NCBI RefSeq assembly: GCF_030063135.1
Contig: NZ_JASISO010000013.1
Location: forward strand, 99,922 to 163,921
DNA: 64,000 nt
Reading direction: 5' to 3'
From: Streptomyces sp. G-G2
GTDB taxonomy: Bacteria; Actinomycetota; Actinomycetes; Streptomycetales; Streptomycetaceae
How positions within the stretch are numbered: position 1 is the first letter of the stretch; each line of letters starts with the position of its first letter. Below the pieces are notes generated by a model that did not search any database, was not told the DNA's origin, and was given only the letters and a program-made list of their open reading frames with translations. Of the stretch, positions 25,201-35,274 are shown piece after piece. The translations under genes and the position numbers were made by a program.

Positions 25201-26127
25201 TCAGCTCGCGGGGTAGCGGTCGATGGCGGGCGGCTTCGGGGCGGGTACGCCGGACAGGCCGAGCGTGGCGTCGTAGGCCTTGGTCCAGTTGCCGTCCTTC
25301 TCGTTCGCGGCGAGGGCGTCGTCGAGGGCGAACCGGAGCGCGTTGTCTCCGCGCGGTACCCCGACGCCGTAGGGCTCCTGGGAGAAGGGCCTGCCGACGA
25401 CCTTCAGCTCCTCCGGCACCTTGGCCGCGTAGCCGAGCAGGATGGAGTCGTCGGTGGAGACGGCGTCGACCTGGTAGGTGAGCAGGTTGTCCACGCAGAC
25501 CGAGTAGGTGTCGTAGGCGACGAGGACCGCCTTGGGGAAGTCCTTCTGGAGGCGCTGGTAGGGGGTGGACCCGGCGGCCGAGCAGACCTTCTTGCCCGAG
25601 AGGTCCTGAGGGCCGCGGATGTCCTTCTCGCTCCTGCGCACCAGCAGCGACTGGCCGGCCATGTAGTAGGGGCCGGCGAAACCGACCTGCTTCTTGCGGT
25701 TGTCGTTGATCGTGTAGGTGCCGACGTAGTAGTCGATCTGGCCGTTCTGCAGGGCCGTCTCGCGGTTGGCGGAGGAGATCGTCTTGAACTCGATCGTCTT
25801 GGGGTCTAAGCCGAGGGAGGCGGACATCATCTTGGCGATCTCGATGTCGAAGCCGGAGTAGCGGCCGCTCGCGGGATCCTTCTCCCCCATGTACGGCTGG
25901 TCCTCCTTGGCGCCGACCACCAGGCGGCCGCGCCGCTTCGCCTTCTCCCAGGTCTTCGAGGCGGGCAGCTCGAAGCCGGTGGCCACCCGGTAGACGGGCA
26001 GGTCCTCGGGCTGCGGTCCCTTGACCGGGGGGCTGCCGGACTTGCCGCAGCCGGACAGGGCGCCCAGCAGGGCGAGGGTCAGGACCAGGACGCGGGCGGG
26101 CAGCCGCGGGGCGCGTGTGACGTTCAC
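25201..26127 (-). CDS. gluB: Glutamate-type ABC importer, substrate-binding lipoprotein
   Basis: A 308-residue exported solute-binding lipoprotein (family 3). The signal ends in the lipobox LSGC near residue 27. The mature domain shows KRRGRLVVGAKEDQPYMGEKDPASGRYSGFDIEIAKMM and DYYVGTYTINDNRKKQVGFAGPYY, typical of acidic or polar amino-acid binding proteins. Codon 107 is TTA (minus strand, 25807-25809, in SLGLDPK), the rarest codon in Streptomyces and read only by the bldA tRNA, so full synthesis may be delayed to development. It lies 11 bases after gluA. Confidence 0.88.
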   Translation of the reverse strand: MNVTRAPRLPARVLVLTLALLGALSGCGKSGSPPVKGPQPEDLPVYRVATGFELPASKTWEKAKRRGRLVVGAKEDQPYMGEKDPASGRYSGFDIEIAKMMSASLGLDPKTIEFKTISSANRETALQNGQIDYYVGTYTINDNRKKQVGFAGPYYMAGQSLLVRRSEKDIRGPQDLSGKKVCSAAGSTPYQRLQKDFPKAVLVAYDTYSVCVDNLLTYQVDAVSTDDSILLGYAAKVPEELKVVGRPFSQEPYGVGVPRGDNALRFALDDALAANEKDGNWTKAYDATLGLSGVPAPKPPAIDRYPAS

Positions 26128-26138
26128 CGGGCCGCCCC

Positions 26139-26882
<744 letters not shown>

Positions 26883-27000
26883 ACGCTGCCCTGCCCACTT
26901 GTCGGTGTGTCGAGTCAGCGCAAACTATCCAGCGGCGAGGGCGACTTCACCGCGACACGCTCGACATACCTAAAAGGGGCATAAACGTCACCGCCCCTCG

Positions 27001-27441
27001 TCAGCCTTCCGAGGCCTCGGCATACACCTGCGAGAGTTCGGGGGATCCGGTCATCGCCCAGGACACCCCGGACTCCACCACGTTCAGCTCGCGGCCCGAG
27101 GCCAGCCGGATCACCGGCTGGCCGTTCGGCCACACCTGCCAGCCGCAGCCGGGCAGGGTCTTGATGATCACGGTGCCGAGGTAGAAGCCCGCGTCGTTGC
27201 CGAGCCAGGGGGTGGCCTCGGGGTCCCGCCGCCAGCCCGGCATCAGCTGGTCCAGGGCTTCCAACGAGCCCGGGGTGCCGTCGAGTTCGAGGCCCGCCGC
27301 CCGCACCTGGACGCGCAGCATCTCGCACTCCGCGAACATCTCGGCGACGCCCTCGGGATCGTCCGCGAGGGCGGCGGCCAGGGCCGCGCCGTGCTCGGTC
27401 TCGTGCCGGTTCAGCCAGTTGCCCAGGAAGGGGATGTTCAT
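27001..27441 (-). CDS. Conserved hypothetical protein (DUF6278-like)
   Basis: A 146-residue soluble protein found widely in Streptomyces, which I believe belongs to DUF6278. It opens MNIPFLGNWLNRHETEHGAAL and has an internal EVAEMFAEC-like helix, a WRRDPEATPWLGNDAGFYLGTVI segment and a C-terminal IRLASGRELNVVESG strand. There is no signal peptide, membrane helix or catalytic motif that I recognise. It lies 75 bases downstream of exonuclease III on the same strand. Confidence 0.75.
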   Translation of the reverse strand: MNIPFLGNWLNRHETEHGAALAAALADDPEGVAEMFAECEMLRVQVRAAGLELDGTPGSLEALDQLMPGWRRDPEATPWLGNDAGFYLGTVIIKTLPGCGWQVWPNGQPVIRLASGRELNVVESGVSWAMTGSPELSQVYAEASEG

Positions 27442-27516
27442 ACGCTCCAGCCTGGCACCCGTACCCGCCGCGGGCCACAGGGCGCGCCTGGATCGCCCCG
27501 ATCACGGCCCGGCGGG

Positions 27517-28296
27517 CTAAACGTTCAGGTCCACCACGACCGGGGCGTGGTCCGAGGCGCCCTTGCCCTTGCGCTCCTCGCGGTCGACGTACGCGTCCTT
27601 GACCGCAGCCGAGAAGGGGGCGTTCCCGTACACCAGGTCGATGCGCATGCCCCTGTTCTTGGGGAACGCGAGCATCCGGTAGTCCCAGAAGGTGTAGGGG
27701 CGGTCGTACTTGAGCGCGCGCGGCATCACGTCGCACAGCCCGGCCGCGCGCAGCGCCTCCAGGGCGGCCCGCTCGGCGGGGGTGACGTGGGTCAGGCCCT
27801 CGAAGACGGCCGGGTCCCAGACGTCCTCGTCGGTGGGCGCCACGTTGAAGTCGCCGAGCACCGCGAACGGGCGGGGACCCGCCGCGTCCTCGGCGACCGC
27901 CGCGGACAGCGCGCGGAACCAGTCCAGCTTGTAGCCGTAGTGGTCGTGCTCGACCTCACGGCCGTTGGGCACATACACGGACCACACGCGCACTCCCCCG
28001 CAGGTCGCGGAGATCGCGCGGGGCTCCTGCGCCCCTTCGTACTCCGGACCGCCCGGCAGCCCGGTGACCACGTCCTCCAGGCCCACCTTGGAGAGCAGGG
28101 CCACCCCGTTCCACCGGCCGGTGGCGTTGACGGCCGACTCGTAGCCCAGCTCGCGCAGCGCGTCGTACGGGAACTGCTCGGCGGAGCACTTGGTCTCCTG
28201 GACGCAGAGCACGTCGGTGCCGCTGGTCTCCAGCCAGGCCAGCAGCCGGGGCAGCCGGGCGGTGATCGAGTTGACGTTGAAGGTGGCGATACGCAT
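27517..28296 (-). CDS. xth: Exodeoxyribonuclease III
   Basis: A 259-residue endonuclease/exonuclease/phosphatase-fold enzyme for base excision repair (AP endonuclease and 3'-5' exonuclease). All catalytic elements are present: Asn in TFNVNSI, Glu in VQETKC, the GDFNVAP pair (Asp, Asn), YTFWDYR, and the final Asp-His in GASDHAPVVVDL. The length matches the family. It is in line with the MBL-fold gene, 29 bases apart. Confidence 0.93.
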   Translation of the reverse strand: MRIATFNVNSITARLPRLLAWLETSGTDVLCVQETKCSAEQFPYDALRELGYESAVNATGRWNGVALLSKVGLEDVVTGLPGGPEYEGAQEPRAISATCGGVRVWSVYVPNGREVEHDHYGYKLDWFRALSAAVAEDAAGPRPFAVLGDFNVAPTDEDVWDPAVFEGLTHVTPAERAALEALRAAGLCDVMPRALKYDRPYTFWDYRMLAFPKNRGMRIDLVYGNAPFSAAVKDAYVDREERKGKGASDHAPVVVDLNV

Positions 28297-28325
28297 GTCC
28301 GTAACCTACCGCCCGGCACTGACAC

Positions 28326-28958
28326 TCACAGGTCGGTGCTGTCCCCGGCGGTGAGTCGGCGGTGCGGGGCGCGGCCGAGGGAGCCGAGCACGCCGTCGTA
28401 GATCGGCCGGGCGATGTCGGCGAGGTAGGCGTCGTGAATGTCGACGGCCTCGCGCGGCGCGACCTCGCGGACGTAGTCGATGACCTCGCTGATCTTGTTC
28501 CACGGTGCGTGCACCGGCAGCAGCAGGGTGTCCACGGGGACCCCGGGCACGGTCAGCGCGTCCCCGGGGTGGAAGAGCGAACCCTCGACGAGGTAGCCGA
28601 CATTGGTGACCCTCGGCATGTCCGGGTGGATCTCGGCGTGCAGCTCGCCGTGCACCTGTACGTCGAACCCGGCGGCCGTGAAGGCGTCGCCGTGCCCGAC
28701 GGTGTGCACCCGGCCCGGGTAGGCGGGGGCGAGGCGGTCGGCGACGCTGCGCAGGGTCCACAGCGCGGCCGCGGGGTTCGCGTCGAGGGCGGCGCGCAGC
28801 CTGCCCTCGTCGAAGTGGTCGGGGTGCTCGTGGGTGACCAGCAGGGCGTCGGCCCCGAGGCCCGCGTCCGGTTCGCTGAAGACGCCCGGGTCGATGACGA
28901 GGGTGCGTCCGTCCTGGTCGACCTGGACGCAGGAGTGCAGCCGCTTGGTGAGCTTCAT
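28326..28958 (-). CDS. MBL-fold metallo-hydrolase
   Basis: A 210-residue metallo-beta-lactamase-fold enzyme of the UlaG/YtnP-like short type. The metal motif is THEHPDHFDEG (HxHxDH), with further ligands in LFHPGDAL and LPVHAPWN. It is closely followed by exonuclease III. The substrate is unknown; lactone, phosphodiester or sulfonate hydrolysis are all possible for this class. Confidence 0.87.
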   Translation of the reverse strand: MKLTKRLHSCVQVDQDGRTLVIDPGVFSEPDAGLGADALLVTHEHPDHFDEGRLRAALDANPAAALWTLRSVADRLAPAYPGRVHTVGHGDAFTAAGFDVQVHGELHAEIHPDMPRVTNVGYLVEGSLFHPGDALTVPGVPVDTLLLPVHAPWNKISEVIDYVREVAPREAVDIHDAYLADIARPIYDGVLGSLGRAPHRRLTAGDSTDL

Positions 28959-29015
28959 GATCCAAGGCTAGCGGGGCGGGGCGGCGCGGGCCGGGCAGGA
29001 TCAAGAAGGGGCGGC

Positions 29016-29609
29016 CTACGGGGTGGCGGTGGAGACGACGTAGACCTTCGGCTTGGCCGGGTCCGTCAGGTCGACCGTGATGTCCTGGGTCGGGCGCGGG
29101 TCGGGCTGCTCGTGGGTGGCCCCGTACCAGGCGTTCTTCTGGCTCCAGCTCCAGCCCGCCGCCTCGGTGTCCCGCTCGCCGATGGAGACGCCCCGGGTCA
29201 GGCCCTCGCGGCTGGTGCCCATCGAGCTCAGGAACCGGTCGAGATCGTCGGGGGTGACCGCGAACTGCACGTAGAGCCGGCTGGTGCGCCAGTTGTTGGT
29301 CTCCAGGAACCCGACCCGCCAGGCCTTGTCCGGGATGGGGACCTCGTAGATGCTGCGCTGCACCGTGGAGGGCCAGCCCGCGCGCACCTTGGTGGCGCCG
29401 ACCTTGGCCGCCTTGTCCTTGCCGCTCTGGCGGCTCTGCTGGGCGGCGATCGCGAGGTATCCGGCGGGTACGCCGATCAGCAGCACGATGATGATCGCGG
29501 TGATCCAGCGGCGCCGTACGACGTGCCGACGGGCCTCGGCGGCGGTCGGGACGCCGCCCTCGTCGGGGGCCGGGGCCTGGCGCGGCAGGGTGGGCGGCGG
29601 GGGCGTCAC
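29016..29609 (-). CDS. Conserved single-pass membrane protein
   Basis: A 197-residue protein with a Pro-rich cytosolic N-terminus, one membrane segment (RRWITAIIIVLLIGVPAGYLAIAA, about residues 34-55), and an extracytoplasmic domain with LETNNWRTSRLYVQFAVTPDDLDRFLSSMGTSREGL and a C-terminal VTVDLTDPAKPKVYVVSTATP tail. No enzymatic motif is visible. The GTG at 29609 overlaps the stop of the ROK gene as GTGA, which defines the start. It may be a sugar-regulon accessory protein but the role is unknown. Confidence 0.75.
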   Translation of the reverse strand: MTPPPPTLPRQAPAPDEGGVPTAAEARRHVVRRRWITAIIIVLLIGVPAGYLAIAAQQSRQSGKDKAAKVGATKVRAGWPSTVQRSIYEVPIPDKAWRVGFLETNNWRTSRLYVQFAVTPDDLDRFLSSMGTSREGLTRGVSIGERDTEAAGWSWSQKNAWYGATHEQPDPRPTQDITVDLTDPAKPKVYVVSTATP

Positions 29610-30772
29610 GGCTGTTCTGGTCCTTGTTCCTCGGACCCGGCGGCGGCCCGTCGGCCCGCCTGGGCATAGCGTTCGTATCGTTCGACCCGGCGGCGGTTGG
29701 CGCGCCGGAAGCGGCGGGCGACCAGCCGCGAGAGGTCGGCCGCTCCGACCATACCGGCCTCGGGGCCGAGCTGGGCCTTCGCGATCCGGGCCTCGGGCCG
29801 GTAGCCGCGGCCCGTGAGGTGGCGCCGGAAGGCTTCCCGGGCCGGCCCGATCAGCAGGTCGTCGGCCGCGCTGACCCCGCCGCCGATGACGAAGCACGAG
29901 GGGTCCAGGGCGGCCGCGAGGTTGGCGATGCCGACGCCCAGCCACTGGCCGATGTCCTGGAGCAGCTCGACGCACATGGCGTCGCCCTCGCGGGCCAGCT
30001 CGGTGATGAGCGGCCCGGTGATCTCGGCGACGTTCCCGCCCACCCGGGCGATGAGGTTGTGGGCGACCGGGGAGTCGGCGGCGGCCAGCTCGCGGGCCTC
30101 GCGGACCAGGGCGTTGCCGGAGCTGTACTGCTCCCAGCAGCCGCGGTTGCCGCAGGGGCAGCGGTGCCCGCCGGGCACCACCTGCATGTGGCCGAACTCC
30201 CCGGCCACACCGAACTTGCCGCGCTTGACCCGGCCGTCCTCCAGGATCGCCCCGCCGATGCCGGTACCGAGCGTGATCATGACGAGGTGGTCCTCGCCGC
30301 GCCCGGCGCCGAAGCGCCATTCGGCCCAGGCGGCGGTGTTGGCGTCGTTGTCCACCATGACCGGTACCGCGAGCCGTGACTGGAGGGCGTCGCGCAGCGG
30401 CTCGTCGCGCCAGGCCAGGTGCGGGGCGAACAGCACCCGCGAGCGGTCGGCGTCGACCCAGCCCGCCGCGCCGATGCCCACGGCGTGCACGTCGTGCCGG
30501 TCGGAGAGGTCCAGGACCAGCTCGACGATGGTGTCCTCGACCACCTTGGGGCTCTTGGACTTGTCGGGGGTCTCGGCGCGGATCTTCTCCAGGATGACGC
30601 CGTCGGCGTCGACGACGCCCGCCATCACCTTGGTGCCGCCGATGTCGATGCCGACGGTGGGGACGCGCGGGGCGGTCAGGTGGGACCGCCGCTCACGGGT
30701 TCCGACGGTCCGCAGGACGGTGCCCCGCGCCGACCCCCGGTGGGCGAGCGTGAAGTCCCGGTACGTGCTCAT
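29606..30772 (-). CDS. ROK-family sugar kinase (glucokinase-like)
   Basis: A 388-residue ROK protein without an N-terminal HTH, so a kinase rather than a repressor. The ATP-binding DIGGTK is at residues 43-48, the catalytic Asp in VDNDANTAAWAEW, the phosphate loop in LGTGIGGAI, and the zinc site in HRCPCGNRGCWEQYSSG. A ~35-residue basic C-terminal tail (ARRFRRANRRRVERYERYAQ) is longer than in typical glucokinases. It follows a sugar ABC importer by 15 bases and may phosphorylate the imported sugar. The start could be downstream of 30772, as the first ~36 residues are not conserved. Confidence 0.87.
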   Translation of the reverse strand: MSTYRDFTLAHRGSARGTVLRTVGTRERRSHLTAPRVPTVGIDIGGTKVMAGVVDADGVILEKIRAETPDKSKSPKVVEDTIVELVLDLSDRHDVHAVGIGAAGWVDADRSRVLFAPHLAWRDEPLRDALQSRLAVPVMVDNDANTAAWAEWRFGAGRGEDHLVMITLGTGIGGAILEDGRVKRGKFGVAGEFGHMQVVPGGHRCPCGNRGCWEQYSSGNALVREARELAAADSPVAHNLIARVGGNVAEITGPLITELAREGDAMCVELLQDIGQWLGVGIANLAAALDPSCFVIGGGVSAADDLLIGPAREAFRRHLTGRGYRPEARIAKAQLGPEAGMVGAADLSRLVARRFRRANRRRVERYERYAQAGRRAAAGSEEQGPEQP

Positions 30773-30787
30773 CGAGTCGTGTCGTCC

Positions 30788-31615
30788 CTATGGTGCGGTG
30801 GTGGCGGAAGGGTCGGTGTGGGCCGGTGCTGTCCCCGATTCTGCCACCCGCTCCAGCTCGTGGCTGAGTTCGTCCAGTTCCGAGCCGCCCGCCATCTGGC
30901 GGGTCAGTTCGTCCAGAGTGATCGACTCGCGGGTGTGGCTGCCCGCCATCGCACCCCGCTTGAGCAGCACGAAACGGTCTCCGACCAGGTACGCGTGGTG
31001 CGGGTTGTGGGTGATGAGGACCACCCCGAGGCCCGCGTCCCGTGCGGCGGCGACGTACTTGAGCACGACCCCGGACTGCTTGACCCCGAGGGCAGCCGTG
31101 GGCTCGTCCAGTACGAGGACCTTCGCACCGAAGTGGACGGCCCGGGCGATGGCCACGCACTGGCGCTCGCCGCCGGACAGGGTGCCGATCGGCTGGTCGA
31201 CATCGCGCAGGTCGATGCCCATGCGGAGCAGCTCGGCGCGGGTGGTCTCGCGCATCAGGGCCACGTCGAGGCGGCGGAACGGGCCGCGCCCCTTGGTGGG
31301 CTCCGAGCCGAGGAAGAAGTTGCGCCAGACCGGCATCAGCGGGACCACCGCGAGGTCCTGGTAGACCGTGGCGATGCCGTGGTCGAGGGCCGCGCGGGGA
31401 TTGGCCAGAACCGTCTCCTCGCCCTCGATCTCGAAGCTGCCCGCGTCGTGCCGGTGCAGCCCCGCGATGATCTTGATGAGGGTGGACTTGCCCGCACCGT
31501 TGTCCCCGAGGACACAGGTGATCCCGCCCGCCGAGACCTCCAGGGAGACCTTCTCCAGGGCGCGGATGTTGCCGTAGTACTTGCTGACCTCGGTCAGCTT
31601 CACCAGGGCGGTCAT
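30788..31615 (-). CDS. Sugar ABC importer, ATPase
   Basis: A 275-residue single-domain ABC ATPase of the sugar (CUT2) type: Walker A (GDNGAGKST), Q-loop (TVYQDLAVV), signature ([15 protein letters not shown]), Walker B ([12 protein letters not shown]) and switch His ([10 protein letters not shown]). Unlike RbsA/MglA it has only one nucleotide-binding domain and so must act as a dimer, as in FrcA-type systems. The ATG overlaps the permease stop as ATGA. Confidence 0.9.
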   Translation of the reverse strand: MTALVKLTEVSKYYGNIRALEKVSLEVSAGGITCVLGDNGAGKSTLIKIIAGLHRHDAGSFEIEGEETVLANPRAALDHGIATVYQDLAVVPLMPVWRNFFLGSEPTKGRGPFRRLDVALMRETTRAELLRMGIDLRDVDQPIGTLSGGERQCVAIARAVHFGAKVLVLDEPTAALGVKQSGVVLKYVAAARDAGLGVVLITHNPHHAYLVGDRFVLLKRGAMAGSHTRESITLDELTRQMAGGSELDELSHELERVAESGTAPAHTDPSATTAP

Positions 31616-32685
31616 TTGCTGGCCTCCGCCCGCTTGCGTACCCAGGCATTGAGCAGGGTGGCCAGCAGGAGCATCGCGCCGAGGAAGAACTTGAACCAGT
31701 CGGGGTTCCACTGGGCGTAGACGATGCCGTTGCTGGTCATGCCGAAGATGAAGGCGCCGACGGCCGAGCCGATGGCGGAGCCGTAGCCGCCGGTCATCAG
31801 ACAGCCGCCGATGACGGCCGCGATGATGTACAGGAACTCGTTGCCGACGCCCTCGCCCGACTGGACGACGTCGAACGAGAACAGGATGTGCTGGCCGGAG
31901 ATCCAGGCGCACAGGGCGACGCCCATGTAGAGCCCGATCCGGGTCTTGACCACCGGTACGCCGACCGCGCGGGCCGCGTCGGCGCCGCCGCCCACCGCGA
32001 AGATCCAGTTCCCGGCGCGGGTGCGCAGCAGGATCCAGGTGGCCACCGCGACCAGGAGCAGCCACCACAGGATGGTGACCCGCAGGGTGACCGGGCCGAT
32101 GGTGAGCTGCGAGGCGAACAGGGAGCGGGCCGAGGTGAAGCCCTCCATGTCGGCGATGGTCTTGGTGGAGACCGAGCCGCTGATCAGTTTCGTGAGTCCC
32201 AGGTTCAGGCCGGTCAGCATCAGGAAGGTGCCGAGCGTGATGATGAAGCTGGGCAGTTTCGTGCGGGTGAGCATGAACCCGTTGAAGAACCCGATGGCCA
32301 GGGTGACCAGCAGCGACACCCCGACGCCGACCCAGGCGTTCGCGGTCATCTGGTACGCGAACATCGAGCTGAACAGAGCCGAGCTGGTGACCATCACACC
32401 GGCCGACAGGTCGAACTCGCCGCCGATCATCAGCAGCGCGACCGGGACCGCCATGATCCCGATGGTGGAGGCGGAGTACAGGATCGTGCTGAGGCTGGAG
32501 GCCCGCAGGAAACTGTCGGCCGCGAAGGCGAAGAACACGAAGACGGCGGCCGCGCCGACGACCGCGCCCAGTTCCGGGCGGCCGAGCAGGCGCCGGACGA
32601 GCGAGGCGGGGGCGAGGCGCTCGTCGCGGTCCCCGCGTTCCTTGGCGGGCGGAGCGGGCGGGGCGGACGGGGCGATCGCGCTCAT
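31612..32685 (-). CDS. Sugar ABC importer, permease
   Basis: A 357-residue CUT2-type permease with about ten membrane helices after a Pro-rich cytosolic N-terminus. The family signature [21 protein letters not shown] and [24 protein letters not shown] are present. It overlaps the binding-protein gene upstream and the ATPase gene downstream by four bases each, so the three are translationally coupled. Confidence 0.9.
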   Translation of the reverse strand: MSAIAPSAPPAPPAKERGDRDERLAPASLVRRLLGRPELGAVVGAAAVFVFFAFAADSFLRASSLSTILYSASTIGIMAVPVALLMIGGEFDLSAGVMVTSSALFSSMFAYQMTANAWVGVGVSLLVTLAIGFFNGFMLTRTKLPSFIITLGTFLMLTGLNLGLTKLISGSVSTKTIADMEGFTSARSLFASQLTIGPVTLRVTILWWLLLVAVATWILLRTRAGNWIFAVGGGADAARAVGVPVVKTRIGLYMGVALCAWISGQHILFSFDVVQSGEGVGNEFLYIIAAVIGGCLMTGGYGSAIGSAVGAFIFGMTSNGIVYAQWNPDWFKFFLGAMLLLATLLNAWVRKRAEASK

Positions 32686-33692
32686 CGGGTCACCCGCTTG
32701 ATGAACTCCTCCAGTTTCGCCGCTTCGGCGCCGGTCACGATCTGCGGCCCGGTGAGCACCGGACGGCCGCCGCCGAGCGTGTTGGCGTTGTAGCGGTAGA
32801 GCCAGAGCAGGTCGACGGCCTCGTAGCCCTGGAGGTAGGGCTGCTGGTCGACGGCGAAGCCGAGGACCCCGGACTTCAGGTCGCGGGCGACGGCCTCGTT
32901 GAGGTCGAAGGTGTCGATCTCCGCCTTGCTGCCCGCCGCGTCCTTGGCCTTGACGGCGGTGGGGGCGAAGGGGGCGCCCAGGGTGACGACCGAGTCGATG
33001 GACGGGTCGGCCTGCAGCTTCGCCTGAATGGACGCCTGTACGGAGGGCATGTTGGTGCCTTCGACGTACAGGTTCTCCAGGTCGCCGCCGAAGGTCTTCT
33101 TCGCCCCGGCGCAACGCTGCTCGTGGCCGACGTTGCCCTGCTCGTGCAGGACGCAGACGGCCTTCTTCCTGCCGCGCTTGGTCAGCTCGGTGCCGACGGC
33201 CTCGCCCGCGATCTCCTCGTCCTGGCCGATGTGGGTGAGGGCGCCGTAGTCCTTGGACTGGGCGGAGCCGGAGTTCACCGTGATCACCGGGATGCCCGCC
33301 TTGGCGGCCTTGCCGAGGACGTCCTTGAGGGCCTCGGGCTTGGCCAGGCTGACGATGATGCCCTGGACCTTCTGGTCGATGGCGTTCTGCACGAACTGGG
33401 CCTGCTGCTGGGCCTGGTCGTCGTGCGCGTAGACGAAGTTGATGTTGTCCTTCGCCGCGGCTTCCTTGGCGCCCTTCTGGACGATGTCCCAGAAGGTGTC
33501 GCCATCGCCCGCGTGGGTGATCATCGCGAAGGTCCAGCGCGGGGTGGAGACGGCCGGACGGCCCTGCTCGGCGGCCTTCGCCCGCTCCTCGGCGCGCTTG
33601 CCGCCCGTACTGCTGCACCCCACGAGGGAGGCCCCCAGTACCGCCGCGAGTACGGCGCCCACGGCGCGTACCCCTGTCCGAACCCTAGCCAC
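32682..33692 (-). CDS. Sugar ABC importer, substrate-binding lipoprotein
   Basis: A 336-residue periplasmic-binding-protein-fold lipoprotein (family 2/4, ribose-inositol type). The GTG start and signal lead to the lipobox LVGC at about residue 26. The mature domain has [41 protein letters not shown] and [20 protein letters not shown]. It is divergent from a Gfo/Idh/MocA dehydrogenase, which points to myo-inositol or a related cyclitol or pentose as ligand, but this is inference. The 167-bp gap to that gene must carry both promoters; no striking operator is visible. Confidence 0.88.
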   Translation of the reverse strand: MARVRTGVRAVGAVLAAVLGASLVGCSSTGGKRAEERAKAAEQGRPAVSTPRWTFAMITHAGDGDTFWDIVQKGAKEAAAKDNINFVYAHDDQAQQQAQFVQNAIDQKVQGIIVSLAKPEALKDVLGKAAKAGIPVITVNSGSAQSKDYGALTHIGQDEEIAGEAVGTELTKRGRKKAVCVLHEQGNVGHEQRCAGAKKTFGGDLENLYVEGTNMPSVQASIQAKLQADPSIDSVVTLGAPFAPTAVKAKDAAGSKAEIDTFDLNEAVARDLKSGVLGFAVDQQPYLQGYEAVDLLWLYRYNANTLGGGRPVLTGPQIVTGAEAAKLEEFIKRVTR

Positions 33693-33859
33693 GTCTGTCG
33701 TGCCCTTCCCTCGTCCTGAAACCCTGCGGTCGTCGAGCGGTCGTCAATGCGGTCATTCCGGTTCCAGCCGCCCAGTATCCGCCACAGTGGACCATGAGGT
33801 GGTCATCGGGGCAGGCCGGGCGGATTGACAGGTGACCCGGACGGGGTCACGTTGAGTGC

Positions 33860-34864
33860 ATGCGCATCGGGCTGATCGGTACGGGCCGGATCGGTTCATT
33901 CCACGCTGCCGCCCTGGCCCGCCAGCCGCACGCGGGGTCGCTGGTGCTCGCCGACGCCGACCCGGCGCGGGCGGCGCTGCTGGCCGACCGGCTGGGGGCG
34001 ACCGCCGCGCCCGGTGTCGACCAGATCTTCAGCTGGGGCGTGGACGCGGTGGTGGTGGCGTGCGCCACCTCGGGACACGCGGAACTGGTGGTCCGGGCGG
34101 TACGGGCCGGGCTGCCGGTGTTCTGCGAGAAGCCCGTGGCCCCCGATCTGGGCCGGACCCTGTCGGTGCTGCGCGAGGTCGCGGCGGTGGGCGGGGTGCT
34201 CCAGGTGGGATTCATGCGCCGCTTCGACGCGGGCTTCGTCACGGCGCGGGAGCTGGTCCGCTCGGGCGCCCTGGGCCGGCTGCACACCGTACGGACGATG
34301 ACCGCGGACGCGGCGCCGCCGACCGCCGCCTACCTGGCCGGTTCCGGTGGCCTGTACCGGGACTGCCTCGTGCACGACTTCGACATGGCGCGCTGGGTGA
34401 CCGGGCGCGAGGTGCTGGAGGTGTACGCCACCGGCTCGGACGCCGGCCCGGCGCGGTTCCGGGAGGCCGGGGACGTGGACACGGCGGCGGCCGTGCTGAT
34501 CCTGGACGACGGGACCCTGGTCACCTGCACCGGAACCCGCTGCAACGGCGCGGGGTACGACGTCCGGATGGAGCTGGCCGGGGAGCTGGACCAGGTCTCC
34601 GCCGGGCTGGACGACCGTACGCCGATCGCCTCCACGGAACCGCAGGGACCGCCCCCGGCGCGCAAGCCGTGGACCGGCTTCCTGGAGCGGTTCGCGCCCG
34701 CCTACGAGGCCGAGCTGGCCGCGTTCGTGAGCCTGGTGCGAGGCGAGGGCCCCAACCCGTGCGACGGCGTGGAGGCACTGGCCGCGGTGCGGGTCGCCGA
34801 GGCCTGCGAGCTGTCCCGGCGGGAACGGCGACGGGTGCTCCTCGCCGAGCTGCCCGGACTGTGA
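33860..34864 (+). CDS. Gfo/Idh/MocA-family oxidoreductase (inositol 2-dehydrogenase-like)
   Basis: A 334-residue NAD(P)-dependent dehydrogenase. The N-terminal Rossmann motif is GLIGTGRIGSFHAAAL, the catalytic Lys lies in FCEKPVAPD, and the C-terminal domain carries VGFMRRFDAGF and YRDCLVHDFDMARWVTG with the active-site His/Asp. It is closest in style to myo-inositol or scyllo-inositol 2-dehydrogenases. Divergent from the sugar ABC operon, it probably oxidises the imported substrate. No other inositol genes (iolB/C/D/E) are nearby. Confidence 0.88.
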   Translation: MRIGLIGTGRIGSFHAAALARQPHAGSLVLADADPARAALLADRLGATAAPGVDQIFSWGVDAVVVACATSGHAELVVRAVRAGLPVFCEKPVAPDLGRTLSVLREVAAVGGVLQVGFMRRFDAGFVTARELVRSGALGRLHTVRTMTADAAPPTAAYLAGSGGLYRDCLVHDFDMARWVTGREVLEVYATGSDAGPARFREAGDVDTAAAVLILDDGTLVTCTGTRCNGAGYDVRMELAGELDQVSAGLDDRTPIASTEPQGPPPARKPWTGFLERFAPAYEAELAAFVSLVRGEGPNPCDGVEALAAVRVAEACELSRRERRRVLLAELPGL

Positions 34865-34881
34865 GTCGTCCGCGCGTACGG

Positions 34882-35178
34882 TCACCAGGTCACGGGCAGC
34901 CGGGTGTGGTGCGGCGGGTCGGACTCCAGCACGTTCGCGTTGGCGGCGGTGACCAGGGCGTCCGGGAACCGGCCGCAAGCACGCCAGTCCTTCGACAGGG
35001 CCGGATGGTTGAGGGCCTGCCTGGCCTCTTCGTTGCCCAGGACGAGCCAGCCGGGTTCGAACTCGTCGGCGGACACCGTGACCCGGTGGACCGGTCCGGC
35101 CGCGCGGAGTCCGGCGTGGAAGGAGTAGGGGTCGGCGTTGAAGTCCGCGTCGCTCCCGCTGATGTCCACTACTGGCAT
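34882..35178 (-). pseudogene. Cytochrome P450, N-terminal fragment
   Basis: Only the first 98 residues of a P450 are present: MPVVDISGSDADFNADPYSFHAGLRAAGPVHRV, then ALNHPALSKDWRA and the C-helix ESDPPHHTRL, after which a stop follows where a functional protein would continue for about 300 residues with the I-helix and heme loop. It starts with an ATG with weak GTGGA upstream. No remaining 3' part is visible in either direction, so the rest was deleted. It lies 17 bases from the convergent Gfo/Idh gene end. Confidence 0.8.
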
Positions 35179-35274
35179 CGGTCCACCGTACGGGCGCCGT
35201 TCACCGGTGGAAGCGGCGTTTTCGGCCACTCGTCGGGGCGCGGGAGGCGACGGCCGCCGCTCGTCGTACGGGCC

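Noticed and set aside
35040..35075. GGTTCGAACTC resembling a tRNA T-loop
   Set aside because: No matching acceptor, D or anticodon stems; it encodes part of the P450 fragment.
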